The notes under the pieces: model-generated
What the model saw: only the letters and a program-made list of their open reading frames with translations
The model's database searches: none
What the model was told of the DNA's origin: nothing
Part shown: in pieces, positions 16,618 to 26,217 of the stretch
Layout: each line of letters starts with the position of its first letter
How positions within the stretch are numbered: the first letter of the stretch is position 1
Position numbers and translations under genes: made by a program
From: Maribacter sp. PR1
Lineage (GTDB): Bacteria; Bacteroidota; Bacteroidia; Flavobacteriales; Flavobacteriaceae
DNA length: 64,000 bases
Direction: 5' to 3'
Assembly: GCF_028464145.1 (NCBI RefSeq)
Contig: NZ_JAQPCG010000001.1
Location: 620,001 to 684,000, forward strand

Positions 16618-17559
16618 ATGCCATATAGAGTTCCAGAACCTAAATTTTTTGCCTGTACCCAAAGTACGATTTTAGGTAAGAAAATTGCAAAAGCATACGG
16701 TGTGGATTTGGGCAATGTCATATTTTCCCGTTACAGTGATGGGGAATTTCAACCTTCTTTTGAAGAGTCTATAAGAGGTGCAAGAATATTTATTATTGGT
16801 TCTACGCACCCCGGTCCGGAAAACCTGATGGAAATGTTGTTGATGATTGATGGTGCCAAAAGAGCCTCTGCCCGTCATATTACTGCGGTTATGCCTTATT
16901 TTGGTTGGGCAAGACAAGACAGAAAAGACAAACCTAGGGTTCCCATTGCCGCCAAATTGGTTGCTAAAATGTTGGAAACCGCAGGTGCAACGAGAATCAT
17001 CACCATGGATTTACATGCGGACCAGATTCAAGGCTTTTTTGAAAAACCTGTCGACCACTTGTTTGCCTCAACCCTGTTTCTTCCCTATTTAAGAAATCTT
17101 GGATTGGACAATTTAACCATTGCCTCACCGGATATGGGAGGGTCAAAACGAGCATATGCCTATTCGAAAGCACTGGATAGTGATGTGGTAGTCTGCTATA
17201 AACAGCGAGCTAAAGCCAATATTATTTCCCACATGGAGCTCATTGGTGATGTTCAAGGAAAAAATGTAGTGTTGGTAGATGATATGGTAGATACCGCCGG
17301 TACCTTGACAAAGGCTGCGGACCTAATGATGGAAAGAGGGGCAATCAGTGTAAGGGCCATAGCGACCCATGGATTGTTATCGGGGGATGCTTATGAAAAA
17401 ATAGAAGATTCTCAATTAACGGAATTAATCATTACAGATTCCATTCCTATAGAGATAAAAAGCGATAAAGTACGAGTACTTAGCTGTGCAGATCTGTTTG
17501 CGGATGTAATGCATAAAGTACACAATAACAACTCCATATCCTCCAAATTTTTAATGTAG
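16618..17559 (+). CDS. prs: Ribose-phosphate pyrophosphokinase (PRPP synthetase)
   Basis: 313 residues, the normal class I length. It makes PRPP from ribose 5-phosphate and ATP for nucleotide, His and Trp synthesis in the cytoplasm. Visible signatures are the flexible-loop region YFGWARQDRKDKPRVPI, the metal-binding DLHADQIQGFF and the PRPP-binding VVLVDDMVDTAGT. The N-terminal part FSRYSDGEF also fits. It is followed 60 bases later by rplY and then pth, a known Flavobacteria gene order. The start is the ATG at 16618, about 70 bases after a good promoter. Confidence 0.97.
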   Translation: MPYRVPEPKFFACTQSTILGKKIAKAYGVDLGNVIFSRYSDGEFQPSFEESIRGARIFIIGSTHPGPENLMEMLLMIDGAKRASARHITAVMPYFGWARQDRKDKPRVPIAAKLVAKMLETAGATRIITMDLHADQIQGFFEKPVDHLFASTLFLPYLRNLGLDNLTIASPDMGGSKRAYAYSKALDSDVVVCYKQRAKANIISHMELIGDVQGKNVVLVDDMVDTAGTLTKAADLMMERGAISVRAIATHGLLSGDAYEKIEDSQLTELIITDSIPIEIKSDKVRVLSCADLFADVMHKVHNNNSISSKFLM

Positions 17560-17619
17560 GTAAAGCATTGACACAAAGGAGAAATGGCAATTTTGAATTA
17601 TTAATTTTTAATATATACA

Positions 17620-18273
17620 ATGAAGTCAATTACAATTAAAGGATCAGAAAGAGAAAGCGTGGGCAAAAAGTCAACAAAGGCCCTACGTAATGCTGGAAAG
17701 GTACCTTGCGTAGTATACGGAGGGGATAAGCCATTGCACTTTTCAGCAGATGAACTAGCGTTCAGAGACTTGGTTTACACTCCAAATGCACATACAGTTG
17801 CAATTGAATTGGACAATGGAACTAAGGTAAGAGCCGTTATGCAGGATATTCAGTTTCACCCTGTAACGGATAACATTTTGCACATCGATTTCTATCAATT
17901 ATTTGAGGACAAACCGGTAACCATGAACATTCCTGTTCGGTTGCAAGGGAACTCTCCCGGAGTTAGAAACGGTGGACGTCTATTGTTCAGAAAAAGAAAA
18001 TTGGCTATCAAAGCATTACCGGATAAATTACCGGATTTCTTTGACGTGGATATTTCTAAACTTAAAATTGGACAGAATATCGCAGTTGAAAGTTTATTGA
18101 ATGATGATTTTACTATTTTGCATCCCGACTCTACAGCAGTAGTACAAGTTAAAACAGCTCGTGCCGCAATTGTTACGGATGAGGAAGATGAAGAAGGTCT
18201 GGAAGGAGAAGAAGGGGCAGAAGCTAGTTCAGAAGGAGCGGAGGCACCGGCTGAAGAAGCGGCTCAAGAATAG
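17620..18273 (+). CDS. rplY: 50S ribosomal protein L25, long (Ctc) form
   Basis: 217 residues, the long form with an N-terminal L25 5S-rRNA-binding domain ([20 protein letters not shown] at the start, then VVYGG) and a C-terminal TL5/Ctc beta domain. The tail is a very acidic Glu/Ala-rich stretch of about 35 residues ([12 protein letters not shown] and onward), common in Bacteroidetes copies. The protein binds 5S rRNA in the large subunit. It sits between prs and pth; the prs-rplY-pth order suggests a shared transcript. A good terminator hairpin follows at 18292-18325, before pth. Confidence 0.96.
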   Translation: MKSITIKGSERESVGKKSTKALRNAGKVPCVVYGGDKPLHFSADELAFRDLVYTPNAHTVAIELDNGTKVRAVMQDIQFHPVTDNILHIDFYQLFEDKPVTMNIPVRLQGNSPGVRNGGRLLFRKRKLAIKALPDKLPDFFDVDISKLKIGQNIAVESLLNDDFTILHPDSTAVVQVKTARAAIVTDEEDEEGLEGEEGAEASSEGAEAPAEEAAQE

Positions 18274-18291
18274 TTCTGGGAAATTAAAGGA

Positions 18292-18326
18292 AAAAGCACT
18301 CCGGTTTAATTATCGGGGTGCTTTTG
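18292..18326 (+). terminator. Terminator after rplY
   Basis: AAAAGCACTCCG (18292-18303) pairs with CGGGGTGCTTTT (18314-18325), 12 pairs including one G-U, around a 10-base loop with flanking T residues. It lies between rplY and pth. Confidence 0.7.
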
Positions 18327-18356
18327 TATTTTTAAGGAATCGTTGCTGTTTGTAGT

Positions 18357-18986
18357 ATGTTTAAATTTCTGAAAAATTTACTGGGTTTTGAAGAACCCAT
18401 TTTAGAAGAGGTTGACCCTATGAAGAAATATTTAATAGTCGGTTTGGGTAATATCGGAGATGAATATGCCGAGACGCGACACAATATCGGTTTTAAAATT
18501 CTGGATGCCTTAGCAGATCAAAGAGCACTGGATTTTAAAACCCAAAAACTGGGCGAGGTAGCAATCCACAAACTAAAAGGACGCAGTATTGTCTGCCTTA
18601 AACCATCAACCTATATGAATTTGAGCGGAAAGGCTGTTCGCTATTGGCTGGAAAAAGAAAAAATCCCTGTTCAAAATCTACTAGTTATTACCGATGATAT
18701 TAATCTTCCTTATGGAACTTTAAGGGTAAAGACCAAAGGAAGCCATGGAGGCCACAATGGGCTAAAGGACATCCAACACGTATTGCAAACTACCCAATAT
18801 AACAGGTTCAGGTTTGGTGTTGGTGCTGATTTTGGTAAGGGAAGACAAGTAGAATATGTATTGGGAACGTGGAATGAGGAGGAAAATTCCAAATTAAAGG
18901 GGCGCCTTGAAAAATCTGTTGAAATTATAGAATCATTTGTACTATCTGGAGTGGCCCGTACCATGAACCAATTTAATGGTACTTAA
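18357..18986 (+). CDS. pth: Peptidyl-tRNA hydrolase
   Basis: 209 residues. The enzyme recycles peptidyl-tRNA released from stalled ribosomes. Signatures are KYLIVGLGNIGDEYAETRHNIGF, with the catalytic His in RHNIG, then KPSTYMNLSG, DDINLPYG and GGHNGLKDI. The core starts at MKKYLIVGLGN (ATG at 18420), but the frame is open to an ATG at 18357. The extra 21 residues (MFKFLKNLLGFEEP) resemble N-terminal extensions I recall in other Flavobacteria copies, so I keep the long form; the start is uncertain. It converges with the lipoprotein gene at 18992, with 5 bases between stops. Confidence 0.95.
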   Translation: MFKFLKNLLGFEEPILEEVDPMKKYLIVGLGNIGDEYAETRHNIGFKILDALADQRALDFKTQKLGEVAIHKLKGRSIVCLKPSTYMNLSGKAVRYWLEKEKIPVQNLLVITDDINLPYGTLRVKTKGSHGGHNGLKDIQHVLQTTQYNRFRFGVGADFGKGRQVEYVLGTWNEEENSKLKGRLEKSVEIIESFVLSGVARTMNQFNGT

Positions 18987-18991
18987 ACAAA

Positions 18992-19675
18992 TTATAGCAC
19001 ACTAAAGGTATAAACGCCGGAATTTGTTGCATTACCTTCTGCATCCTTGGTAATTACGTTCCAGTAATACGTTGTACCGGATACGACCGAAACTTTTAAG
19101 GAGGAAGAACTATTGGATAGGGTAGCCTCCAAATCCGTGGGTGGATTTTGTTCCGAAAAATAGACTTCGATACTTTCAATATCATTATCCAAATCCGAAG
19201 CAGACCAAGATAAGGTAACCTCGTTATTGATGTCCTTAAAGACTTTTTCGGACATATTCGGAGTAAGGATTTCAGCTGGAAATGGGGCAAAAGTCGTTCT
19301 TGATCCAGAATTATAAAAACTCCATGTTTCACTTGAAATAGTATTGTCTACCTGATTGTTTCTAGATCGGACCAACCAAGAATAGGGCTGGCCTTTTAAT
19401 AGTGGTAAACTAGAGGTCGTATTTGGCGTTGAAATGGTCTGTACGGTATTCGTATTTATATTGGTAACCCTTAATTCATAACTATCCGTATTATCGGACC
19501 TCTGCCATCTAAAGGTTACTCTACTGGTAGTGGCATCTTGATCCACACCCGTTGTACATTCAGAATTCTTATCCGGAAACAACAATTGTGCTTGTTCGGG
19601 AGGTTTTGGGTCGTCCTTTTTTTTACAACCAAATACTGCAAAAAAGCAAATAAAAAGTACTACGGTGCGCATCAT
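18992..19675 (-). CDS. Fibronectin type III-like lipoprotein
   Basis: 227 residues. It has a short signal peptide with lipobox FGC at residue 17, then KKKDDPKPPEQ. Two beta-sandwich repeats follow (about 30-125 and 130-227), each with the pattern SWLVRSRNN / TYYWNVITKDAEGN that is typical of FnIII modules. No catalytic motif is seen. It overlaps the end of the upstream metallopeptidase gene by 4 bases (ATGA), so it is translationally coupled to it. It may help anchor or present the secreted peptidase, but that is inference from the coupling only. Confidence 0.75.
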   Translation of the reverse strand: MMRTVVLFICFFAVFGCKKKDDPKPPEQAQLLFPDKNSECTTGVDQDATTSRVTFRWQRSDNTDSYELRVTNINTNTVQTISTPNTTSSLPLLKGQPYSWLVRSRNNQVDNTISSETWSFYNSGSRTTFAPFPAEILTPNMSEKVFKDINNEVTLSWSASDLDNDIESIEVYFSEQNPPTDLEATLSNSSSSLKVSVVSGTTYYWNVITKDAEGNATNSGVYTFSVL

Positions 19676-22600
19676 CTTTTTATAATCTTAGTTGTTTTCC
19701 TTACTCCTTTGTTAGTAAACTGAAGATAATACATTCCAGTTGACAACATACTTAAATTATATTCCTTGGAAATTAAATCATCTTCTATTTTATCTGTTTT
19801 AAGTAATCTACCATCGGAACTAAATAGACTAACGGATGCCTTTTGTGTTGGAGTATCAAAATAAAGTTGTATGATATCCACAAAGGGGTTTGGAAAGACT
19901 ACCGGACCGTTTGAAAGGATAATTTCCTCTTCATAAATTCCTTGACAGGGAATATCTGTATACACTTTTAAGAAGTTAATACCCGAAGATAAATCCAATA
20001 TTATTTTATGATCTCCCGTGTAAATGGTATTACCATTGAGTTCCACATAATATCCTTTGGCGCCTTCCATGTCAACTTGAACCTGGGAGGACTGCAAAGA
20101 GACCTTTGAAGTTACATTAAGGGGCTCAGGCTCCGATATAACCACCTCCAAACAAAAGGGTTCGTAGGTGATAGTCCCGTCTGTTCCATTAATACAAATA
20201 GAATATATACCCGCGCTTAAACCCGTTAAATTGAAACTATTTGTGAAATTGTCAGTAACATTTGTGCCATTTCCATTTACGGTAATCTCATAATCCAAGA
20301 ATACTTTTGGCACAATTCTAATGGAACCATCGTCCTTGTCCCTACAGGTTTCACTCTCTAGACTTACATTGAAATTCTCCTGTGAAAATCTATAAATGGC
20401 ACAACCAAATTCATCAACTTCCTGTCCCAAAGGCGTATTAAGGCATAAATCCTCCCCATCATCAAAAACACCGTCCTGATCATCATCCGGCCTAAAATCG
20501 CCCTCTACACAAACTTCTAAAGAAAAATTATTTAACCTTCCACCATCAGAGGCGGCATTATCCTGTATTTCCAAAGTCCACTCCCCTAAAATTGACTCCC
20601 CATAAAATGAACTTAAAGTCCCTATAGGTCTTACCGTGCCGGTAATTGCCGGTGTTCCTGAACATGTAAACGTTTCGGCCGCTTCATCATCGAATATTGC
20701 ATTAATATCGGAGTTATCCCCACAGGCGCTTGAAACCAGCACCACCGTTGTTCCGGCTGGCGATGTTAGGCTGATAACTAAATCCGACAAGTAGGTATGT
20801 TCAACATCTAAATTCACATTAATATCCGCCAAGTTCAAATCCTGATAAAAGAAAATCTTCGAAGTGATGGTGGGTGTACCCACAGGTGAAATTGAAACGG
20901 GCAGGTTGCTACTTGCCTTGTTGGTACAATTAAACTGGATTGTTGTAAAACTAAAAGGTACCCCAAATGTGCCCTCTCCACAACTATTTAAGGGTTTTAC
21001 TCTCCAAAAATATTGTGTCTCATTCGATAAGTTGGCCGGTGAATACGAATTGCTGTCTACAGTATTGGACTCAACGATATCCATGAAATTGGTATCAGTG
21101 GCAATTTCAACGTCATATGAGGTACTTACCAAATCGCCCTCCCATTCCAATAGGACATCCTTGGACACATCCAAACTTCCATCCGTAGGGTTTGTAAGAA
21201 CAACTTCAGAAAAATTGGTATCAAAGACGTTGAGCTGTAAAGTAACACTCTTAGTTGAGGATATCGAAGTAGCAACCACATCTATAGAATAGCTGCCAAT
21301 AGCTAAATTTTCCGTACCTGAAAAAGTAATAGCTATAGGTGTGTTGGAAACGGAAACCGTATCCTGCGAAAAAACAGCCGTTAAGCCTAATGGAAGCCCA
21401 GCAGCGCTAAGTGTACTCTGTTCCGTAAAATCCAAATACGTCTCATAGTTGAAGTTAACAACCAGATCGTTCGGTTTACATATCTCATAGTTTAAATCGT
21501 CAAAATTCAACACCACTTCTGATTCCTCAATGGAAAAATCCGTAGTATTTACAGCAAAGAAAACATTATCCGATGCCTTTATCATGAATCTTCCAGAATC
21601 CGTACTAAATCCCCCTGGGATAACAACGGCATGACTTCCATCATTAACAACATTTTGGGCAATCAAATTAGGGAAAGTTATTCCACCATCAACAGAAAGA
21701 AAAATATCCACCGTTTCGGATGCTATGGGAAGCAAGTTGGTGTTTGCTACATCCCAAGTAATAGTCTCCGCTTCACCTGCAGTAAAAGTAGCCTCAGTAT
21801 CTTGAGAGGTTACCGCAAAAGGTCCAGCCTCATTTGTAACCGTTACCGTGACCTCATCCGAAGCTGATTGCCCACCATTTAAAACGTTATCACGTACCGT
21901 TAACGAAAAATTTAAATCTCGTTGTACATTGGAAACCGTTTCCCATACGCCACCTTCAACAGGTGTGGATTGTGTGAGATTCCCAGAAATGACTCGACTT
22001 AACCTTGGAAAATAACGTTCAGGTGAAATGGAAGGCGGTAACGAACGGAACATAGCTCCAGTAGGGTTATTTGGGCCAAAAGTCGCCTGTGTCACAATTC
22101 CATTGTCTATCTGTTCCCAATCGTAAGTCAACACATCTGTAGTATCCGGATCGGTTGCATCCCCTTGTAGAACAAAAGCCGTTCCCACAGGTATGGTATA
22201 GTTATTAACCGGGTTTAATATTGGAGCATTATTGGTTAAAACTATAGTTTCGCCACAACTTATCGTCTGCAAATAGTCACGAATTTGCACAATACTCACG
22301 TAATGAAAATAATCATCGGAATTAGGGGCAACATCATTAGCCCCAGTAATTCCTGCGTATCCCATTATCGTAGTTCCACTTCCTGGTTCTACTTGGACCA
22401 AGGTGCCTTCCGATAAATGAGAGAAAGTATGGTTAGCACCAAATTGATGTCCCATTTCATGAGCTACTAGGTCAATATCGAATTGATCTCCTTGAGGAGA
22501 TGATAAAGTTGTGTAAGCACTTCCCTTTTTATTATCCTGACAAACAGAACCAATAAAACCAGAGTTCCCATCCAAAGTATTATCTTCTTGATTAAACAAG

Positions 22601-23457
22601 TGACCGATATCATAATTCTCTTCTCCTATAACATTGGTCAATGTGTTTTGAGTTTGTGAACTCAGCCCCCCGGAGAATGGATCTGTATCCGGAGAAGTGT
22701 AAATAACTTGATCTGTGGTCGCAATTAACTCCAAGGTTACCCCGAGGTCCCTTTCAAAAACACCGTTTACCCTGGTTAGCGTGGCATTTATTGCAGCAAG
22801 TGCATCAGCGATGGTTCCCCCATGAAATAGAGTGTATTCTCCAGAAGCAGCAATAGCTACTCTAAATTTTCTTAGGCTTTGGTCGTCCACTAATTTTGCA
22901 GTTGAAGGGATAGTTTGTGGTGCTGAGGCCTGTGGATTGGTTTTACAAATGAAATCTAATTTTTTAGTATTATGATCCTTACCATTATATACCAAATAAT
23001 CTCCGCTCACTCCTTTTTCCATAAAAACCGTGCCTTGCTTGGTAGGGTCCAGCACCATCGTCTGTACACCTTTGGGTGAAACACTAAAAAATATTGTTTT
23101 CTGATGTGGACCTAAACTTCTACCTCGATACGATTTTATATTCGGATATTTTTTTGAAAGCTCTGGCGCAAATAATTTGGACTCCTCAACACGGTATGCA
23201 ATCTGAGCACCATCCTCATCCGGAAAATAGACAATTTTCGAAGTCTTGTTACTAATGGAAACCCGTGAAAGGGCTGCTTTTAAAGCATTTTCGTCTAAGC
23301 TAAAGGCCCGGGCATCTTGCAAATCCAATTGTCTTAAGGTGGTTTGGCGATCCAGGGTACTAAGCCCAACACTTTGCCAGTATTTGGTCTGCGCAAACCC
23401 ATAAAAGGAAAGAAATGCTATGGTAATTGAAAAAACAAGACGTAATTTAGCAATCAT
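19672..23457 (-). CDS. Secreted reprolysin-like zinc metallopeptidase with P-domain and type IX secretion signal
   Basis: 1,261 residues. A signal peptide ends near YGFAQ. A propeptide-like region runs to about 195. The metzincin peptidase domain carries HEMGHQFGANH (about residue 330), the HExxHxxGxxH zinc motif. Then come beta-sandwich modules, an FnIII-like module (about 755-850), a proprotein convertase P-domain-like unit (about 855-990), and a short Asp-rich calcium-type repeat (DDDQDGVFDDGEDLC). A C-terminal type A sorting domain begins at VFPNPFVD and ends with a basic KTTKIIKR, which sends the protein through the T9SS. It is likely an extracellular protease. It is translated leftwards, divergent from ribF, and coupled to the downstream lipoprotein gene. 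Confidence 0.92.
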   Translation of the reverse strand: MIAKLRLVFSITIAFLSFYGFAQTKYWQSVGLSTLDRQTTLRQLDLQDARAFSLDENALKAALSRVSISNKTSKIVYFPDEDGAQIAYRVEESKLFAPELSKKYPNIKSYRGRSLGPHQKTIFFSVSPKGVQTMVLDPTKQGTVFMEKGVSGDYLVYNGKDHNTKKLDFICKTNPQASAPQTIPSTAKLVDDQSLRKFRVAIAASGEYTLFHGGTIADALAAINATLTRVNGVFERDLGVTLELIATTDQVIYTSPDTDPFSGGLSSQTQNTLTNVIGEENYDIGHLFNQEDNTLDGNSGFIGSVCQDNKKGSAYTTLSSPQGDQFDIDLVAHEMGHQFGANHTFSHLSEGTLVQVEPGSGTTIMGYAGITGANDVAPNSDDYFHYVSIVQIRDYLQTISCGETIVLTNNAPILNPVNNYTIPVGTAFVLQGDATDPDTTDVLTYDWEQIDNGIVTQATFGPNNPTGAMFRSLPPSISPERYFPRLSRVISGNLTQSTPVEGGVWETVSNVQRDLNFSLTVRDNVLNGGQSASDEVTVTVTNEAGPFAVTSQDTEATFTAGEAETITWDVANTNLLPIASETVDIFLSVDGGITFPNLIAQNVVNDGSHAVVIPGGFSTDSGRFMIKASDNVFFAVNTTDFSIEESEVVLNFDDLNYEICKPNDLVVNFNYETYLDFTEQSTLSAAGLPLGLTAVFSQDTVSVSNTPIAITFSGTENLAIGSYSIDVVATSISSTKSVTLQLNVFDTNFSEVVLTNPTDGSLDVSKDVLLEWEGDLVSTSYDVEIATDTNFMDIVESNTVDSNSYSPANLSNETQYFWRVKPLNSCGEGTFGVPFSFTTIQFNCTNKASSNLPVSISPVGTPTITSKIFFYQDLNLADINVNLDVEHTYLSDLVISLTSPAGTTVVLVSSACGDNSDINAIFDDEAAETFTCSGTPAITGTVRPIGTLSSFYGESILGEWTLEIQDNAASDGGRLNNFSLEVCVEGDFRPDDDQDGVFDDGEDLCLNTPLGQEVDEFGCAIYRFSQENFNVSLESETCRDKDDGSIRIVPKVFLDYEITVNGNGTNVTDNFTNSFNLTGLSAGIYSICINGTDGTITYEPFCLEVVISEPEPLNVTSKVSLQSSQVQVDMEGAKGYYVELNGNTIYTGDHKIILDLSSGINFLKVYTDIPCQGIYEEEIILSNGPVVFPNPFVDIIQLYFDTPTQKASVSLFSSDGRLLKTDKIEDDLISKEYNLSMLSTGMYYLQFTNKGVRKTTKIIKR

Positions 23458-23510
23458 TGAGAGGCTTTTATCTCCAAATCAAATATAGTTCTTTTTATTT
23501 TCTAGCACAG

Positions 23511-24440
23511 TTGATTACAGTCCAAAGCATTTCCAAATACGACGAACAACATCCCGTTGCCATTACCATTGGTACCTTTGATGGAGTGCATATTGGACAC
23601 CGGAAAATATTGGAAAAAGTCATAAATCACGCCAAGAATTCAAATCTCAAATCCGCTGTCCTTACTTTTTTTCCTCATCCACGTATGGTACTCCAAAAGG
23701 ATACCGACATAAAACTCCTTAACACCATAGAGGAAAAGAAAGCCATATTGGAGCAAATGGGTTTAGATTTATTGGTTGTACATCCATTTACCAAGGAATT
23801 CTCCAGACTTTCTGCAACCGAGTTTGTTCGGGACCTTTTGGTCAATACATTAAAATCAAAGAAAATTATCATAGGATACGACCACAGATTTGGTAGAAAC
23901 AGAAACGCAAACATTTCTGACTTAATTGCCTTTGGAAATACCTTGGATTTTTCAGTTGAAGAAATTCCAGCACAGGAAATCGACGATGTTTCCGTAAGTT
24001 CTACTAAAATCAGAAAAGCCCTGGAAGAAGGGGATGTTGAAACTGCCAATTCCTATCTGGGATACAATTATATGTTAACCGGGACCATAAAAAAAGGTAA
24101 AGGATTGGGTAGGCAGATACAGTTTCCTACAGCGAACATCGCCATTGAAGAGTCCTATAAGCTCATTCCAAAAAATGGATCTTATATTGTAAGTAGTATT
24201 ATTAATGAAAATGTAGTTTATGGTATGATGAATATAGGCTACAACCCCACTGTAGATGGAACGAAAAAAACTATAGAGGTTCATTTCTTTGATTTTGATG
24301 AAAATCTTTATGGGAAAAAGCTTCAAATTGATCTATTGTCAAGGCTTAGGGACGAGCAGAAATTCGAATCGTTGGAAGACTTAAAAAATCAATTGGCAAT
24401 GGACAGAGAAAAATCCCTTAATTTCATATCAAAAATGTAA
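23511..24440 (+). CDS. ribF: Bifunctional riboflavin kinase / FAD synthetase
   Basis: Makes FMN from riboflavin and then FAD. The N-terminal nucleotidyltransferase domain has ITIGTFDGVHIGHRKI, then TFFPHPR, IIGYDHRFGRNR and SSTKIRKAL. The C-terminal kinase domain has GRQIQFPTANI and the YNPTVDGTKKTIEVHFFDF stretch. There is no ATG upstream of the core. The frame is open from a TTG at 23457, but family members start about 15-20 residues before the core, so the TTG at 23511 (giving about 309 residues) is my choice. It is divergent from the metallopeptidase. It shares one base with the next gene's start (TAATG), suggesting coupling. Confidence 0.93.
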   Translation: MITVQSISKYDEQHPVAITIGTFDGVHIGHRKILEKVINHAKNSNLKSAVLTFFPHPRMVLQKDTDIKLLNTIEEKKAILEQMGLDLLVVHPFTKEFSRLSATEFVRDLLVNTLKSKKIIIGYDHRFGRNRNANISDLIAFGNTLDFSVEEIPAQEIDDVSVSSTKIRKALEEGDVETANSYLGYNYMLTGTIKKGKGLGRQIQFPTANIAIEESYKLIPKNGSYIVSSIINENVVYGMMNIGYNPTVDGTKKTIEVHFFDFDENLYGKKLQIDLLSRLRDEQKFESLEDLKNQLAMDREKSLNFISKM

Positions 24441-25759
24441 TGGTCAACACGTTGTTATTTCGGAGAATTGACAACAGCCCGCTCATCATTTTTCGTATTT
24501 TCTTCGGGATACTTGTTGCTTTGGAATGTTTTGGAGCCATTGCCACAGGGTGGTTAAAAAGAAACCTTATAGAACCCACCTATACATTCCCATTTATTGA
24601 CTTTGCTTGGTTAGAATCCCTTACAGGGCCTGGAATGTATGTTTATTTTTCAATTATGGGTCTTTTGGGCATCACTATTGCCCTGGGCTATAAATATCGA
24701 TTTTCGATTATAACCTTTACATTGCTTTGGACAGGAAGTTATTTAATGCAAAAGACAGCATACAATAATCACTATTACCTACTCATCCTTATTTCCTTTT
24801 TTATGTGCTTTTTTCCGGCAAATACCGCCTATGCTTTGGATAATCGCTTGGGGAAAACGCAAAAGGCAAATTTTATGTATAGCTATATTAAGTGGGTGAT
24901 TGTACTCCAATTGCTTATTGTGTATACGTATGCTTCTATAGCAAAACTATACGGCGATTGGTTGGATTTTGGTATGATCAAGTTGTTAATGCAACCCAAA
25001 TCCGATTATTTTCTGGTGGGGGAGCTATTACAACAACCATGGGTCCATAAAATAATTGGATCGGCTGGGATTATTTTCGATTTGCTCATTGTGCCGGCCT
25101 TACTCTGGAAACCGACTAGAAAATTTGCTTTTGTCGCTTCCATTTTTTTTCACCTCTTCAATTCATTTATATTTCAAATAGGAATTTTTCCGTATCTCTC
25201 TCTTGCATTCAGTGTTTTCTTTTTTGAGCCAGAAACAATTCGAAAACTATTCTTTAAGAAAAAAACACCCTATCAAATACTCAAAATAGCGATTCCAAAA
25301 TATAAAACTGCGTTTCTTATCGGGTTTGGAATATTTTTCCTGATTCAACTTATACTCCCGGTAAGACATCACTTTTTGAAGGATGATGTACTTTGGACAG
25401 AAGAAGGTCATAGAATGAGCTGGCGCATGATGCTTAGGTCGAGAAGTGGTTCAGGTCAATTTAAAGTAGTGCGGGAGAATGGCAAAGAACTATATATCGA
25501 TATAGAAAAATACCTAAATAAGGGACAACAAAGAAAAGTACTCTCCTATCCTGATTTTGCCTGGCAGTTTGCACAATACCTTAAACGTGATTTATCTCAG
25601 GAGAGCAAAAGCCTTTCCGTCTATCTTATTAATTCCAAAGTACGTATTAATGGACACCCCCCGGCTCCGTTTATTGACCCAAAGGTAGATTTAGCCAATA
25701 TTCCTTGGAAACCTTTTAAACATAGCGCTTGGATTTTTCACTCGAGACTAGAAGATTAA
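24440..25759 (+). CDS. HTTM-domain membrane protein (vitamin K-dependent gamma-carboxylase-like)
   Basis: 439 residues. Several hydrophobic segments lie in the first 330 residues (for example IFRIFFGILVALECFGAI, FLLIQLILPV-type helices), matching the horizontally transferred transmembrane (HTTM) family. A soluble C-terminal domain of about 110 residues starts around HHFLKDDVLWTEEGHRMSWRMM, a stretch conserved in VKGC-like proteins. The bacterial function is not known. Its start overlaps the ribF stop by one base, so expression is probably linked to ribF. The 3' end overlaps the convergent VOC gene by 4 bases. Confidence 0.82.
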   Translation: MVNTLLFRRIDNSPLIIFRIFFGILVALECFGAIATGWLKRNLIEPTYTFPFIDFAWLESLTGPGMYVYFSIMGLLGITIALGYKYRFSIITFTLLWTGSYLMQKTAYNNHYYLLILISFFMCFFPANTAYALDNRLGKTQKANFMYSYIKWVIVLQLLIVYTYASIAKLYGDWLDFGMIKLLMQPKSDYFLVGELLQQPWVHKIIGSAGIIFDLLIVPALLWKPTRKFAFVASIFFHLFNSFIFQIGIFPYLSLAFSVFFFEPETIRKLFFKKKTPYQILKIAIPKYKTAFLIGFGIFFLIQLILPVRHHFLKDDVLWTEEGHRMSWRMMLRSRSGSGQFKVVRENGKELYIDIEKYLNKGQQRKVLSYPDFAWQFAQYLKRDLSQESKSLSVYLINSKVRINGHPPAPFIDPKVDLANIPWKPFKHSAWIFHSRLED

Positions 25760-26136
25760 AACTTTGTAGTCCTTTGACACAATTGCAATGGCATACCCCA
25801 TGGGTCTCTTAACATTACTAAATGACTACCGTCGTCTTTGTAAATTTCTTCAACAAAAGTAGCGTCATTGGCAACCAATCTAATTTTGTCCTTTTCGGCA
25901 TCACCAGATTCAAAAGCAAGGTGAAAAGTCAATGGATGTTCATCCCTAAAATCCTTGCTTTTGGCATCCTCCCTACTATATAGTTCCAAAAACACCCTTC
26001 CTTTACTATCGGCTAAAAAGGTCATAAACGGCGCTTCCTTTTGCTTACTTACCACCTTCAAGTTTAAATGCTTACAATACCAATGAACCACCTTATCAAT
26101 TTCCTTAACGTTCAACGCAAAATGTTCAAAAACCAT
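25756..26136 (-). CDS. VOC-superfamily (glyoxalase/bleomycin-resistance fold) protein
   Basis: 126 residues with the VOC pattern: FEHFALNVKEIDKVVHWYCKH at the start (first metal-ligand His in EHFAL), then ELYSRE, FHLAFES, and the C-terminal YKDDGSHLVMLRDPWGMPLQLC with the typical DPWG turn. The family covers glyoxalases, dioxygenases and drug-binding proteins, and the substrate cannot be predicted. It is a single-gene unit, convergent with and overlapping the HTTM gene by 4 bases and divergent from serS. Confidence 0.85.
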   Translation of the reverse strand: MVFEHFALNVKEIDKVVHWYCKHLNLKVVSKQKEAPFMTFLADSKGRVFLELYSREDAKSKDFRDEHPLTFHLAFESGDAEKDKIRLVANDATFVEEIYKDDGSHLVMLRDPWGMPLQLCQRTTKF

Positions 26137-26189
26137 AGGCCTTTATATTTTGGGGTTAAAAATATGCCTTTTAAGTGATAAGTTTAGCT

Positions 26190-26197
26190 TAAATTTG
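26190..26197 (+). promoter_or_regulatory. -7 promoter element of serS
   Basis: TAAATTTG matches the Bacteroidetes -7 consensus TAnnTTTG and lies 20 bases before the serS ATG. A clear -33 element is not seen at the usual distance. Confidence 0.5.
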
Positions 26198-26217
26198 CAG
26201 CCAAATTATATGGATTA

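Noticed and set aside
20864-21292. Rightward frame of 142 codons antisense to the metallopeptidase
   Set aside because: The opposite strand has a complete, well-supported domain sequence; the antisense frame has no recognisable motif or promoter.
23675-24049. Leftward frame of 124 codons inside ribF
   Set aside because: It lies entirely within the intact ribF frame and has no family resemblance.
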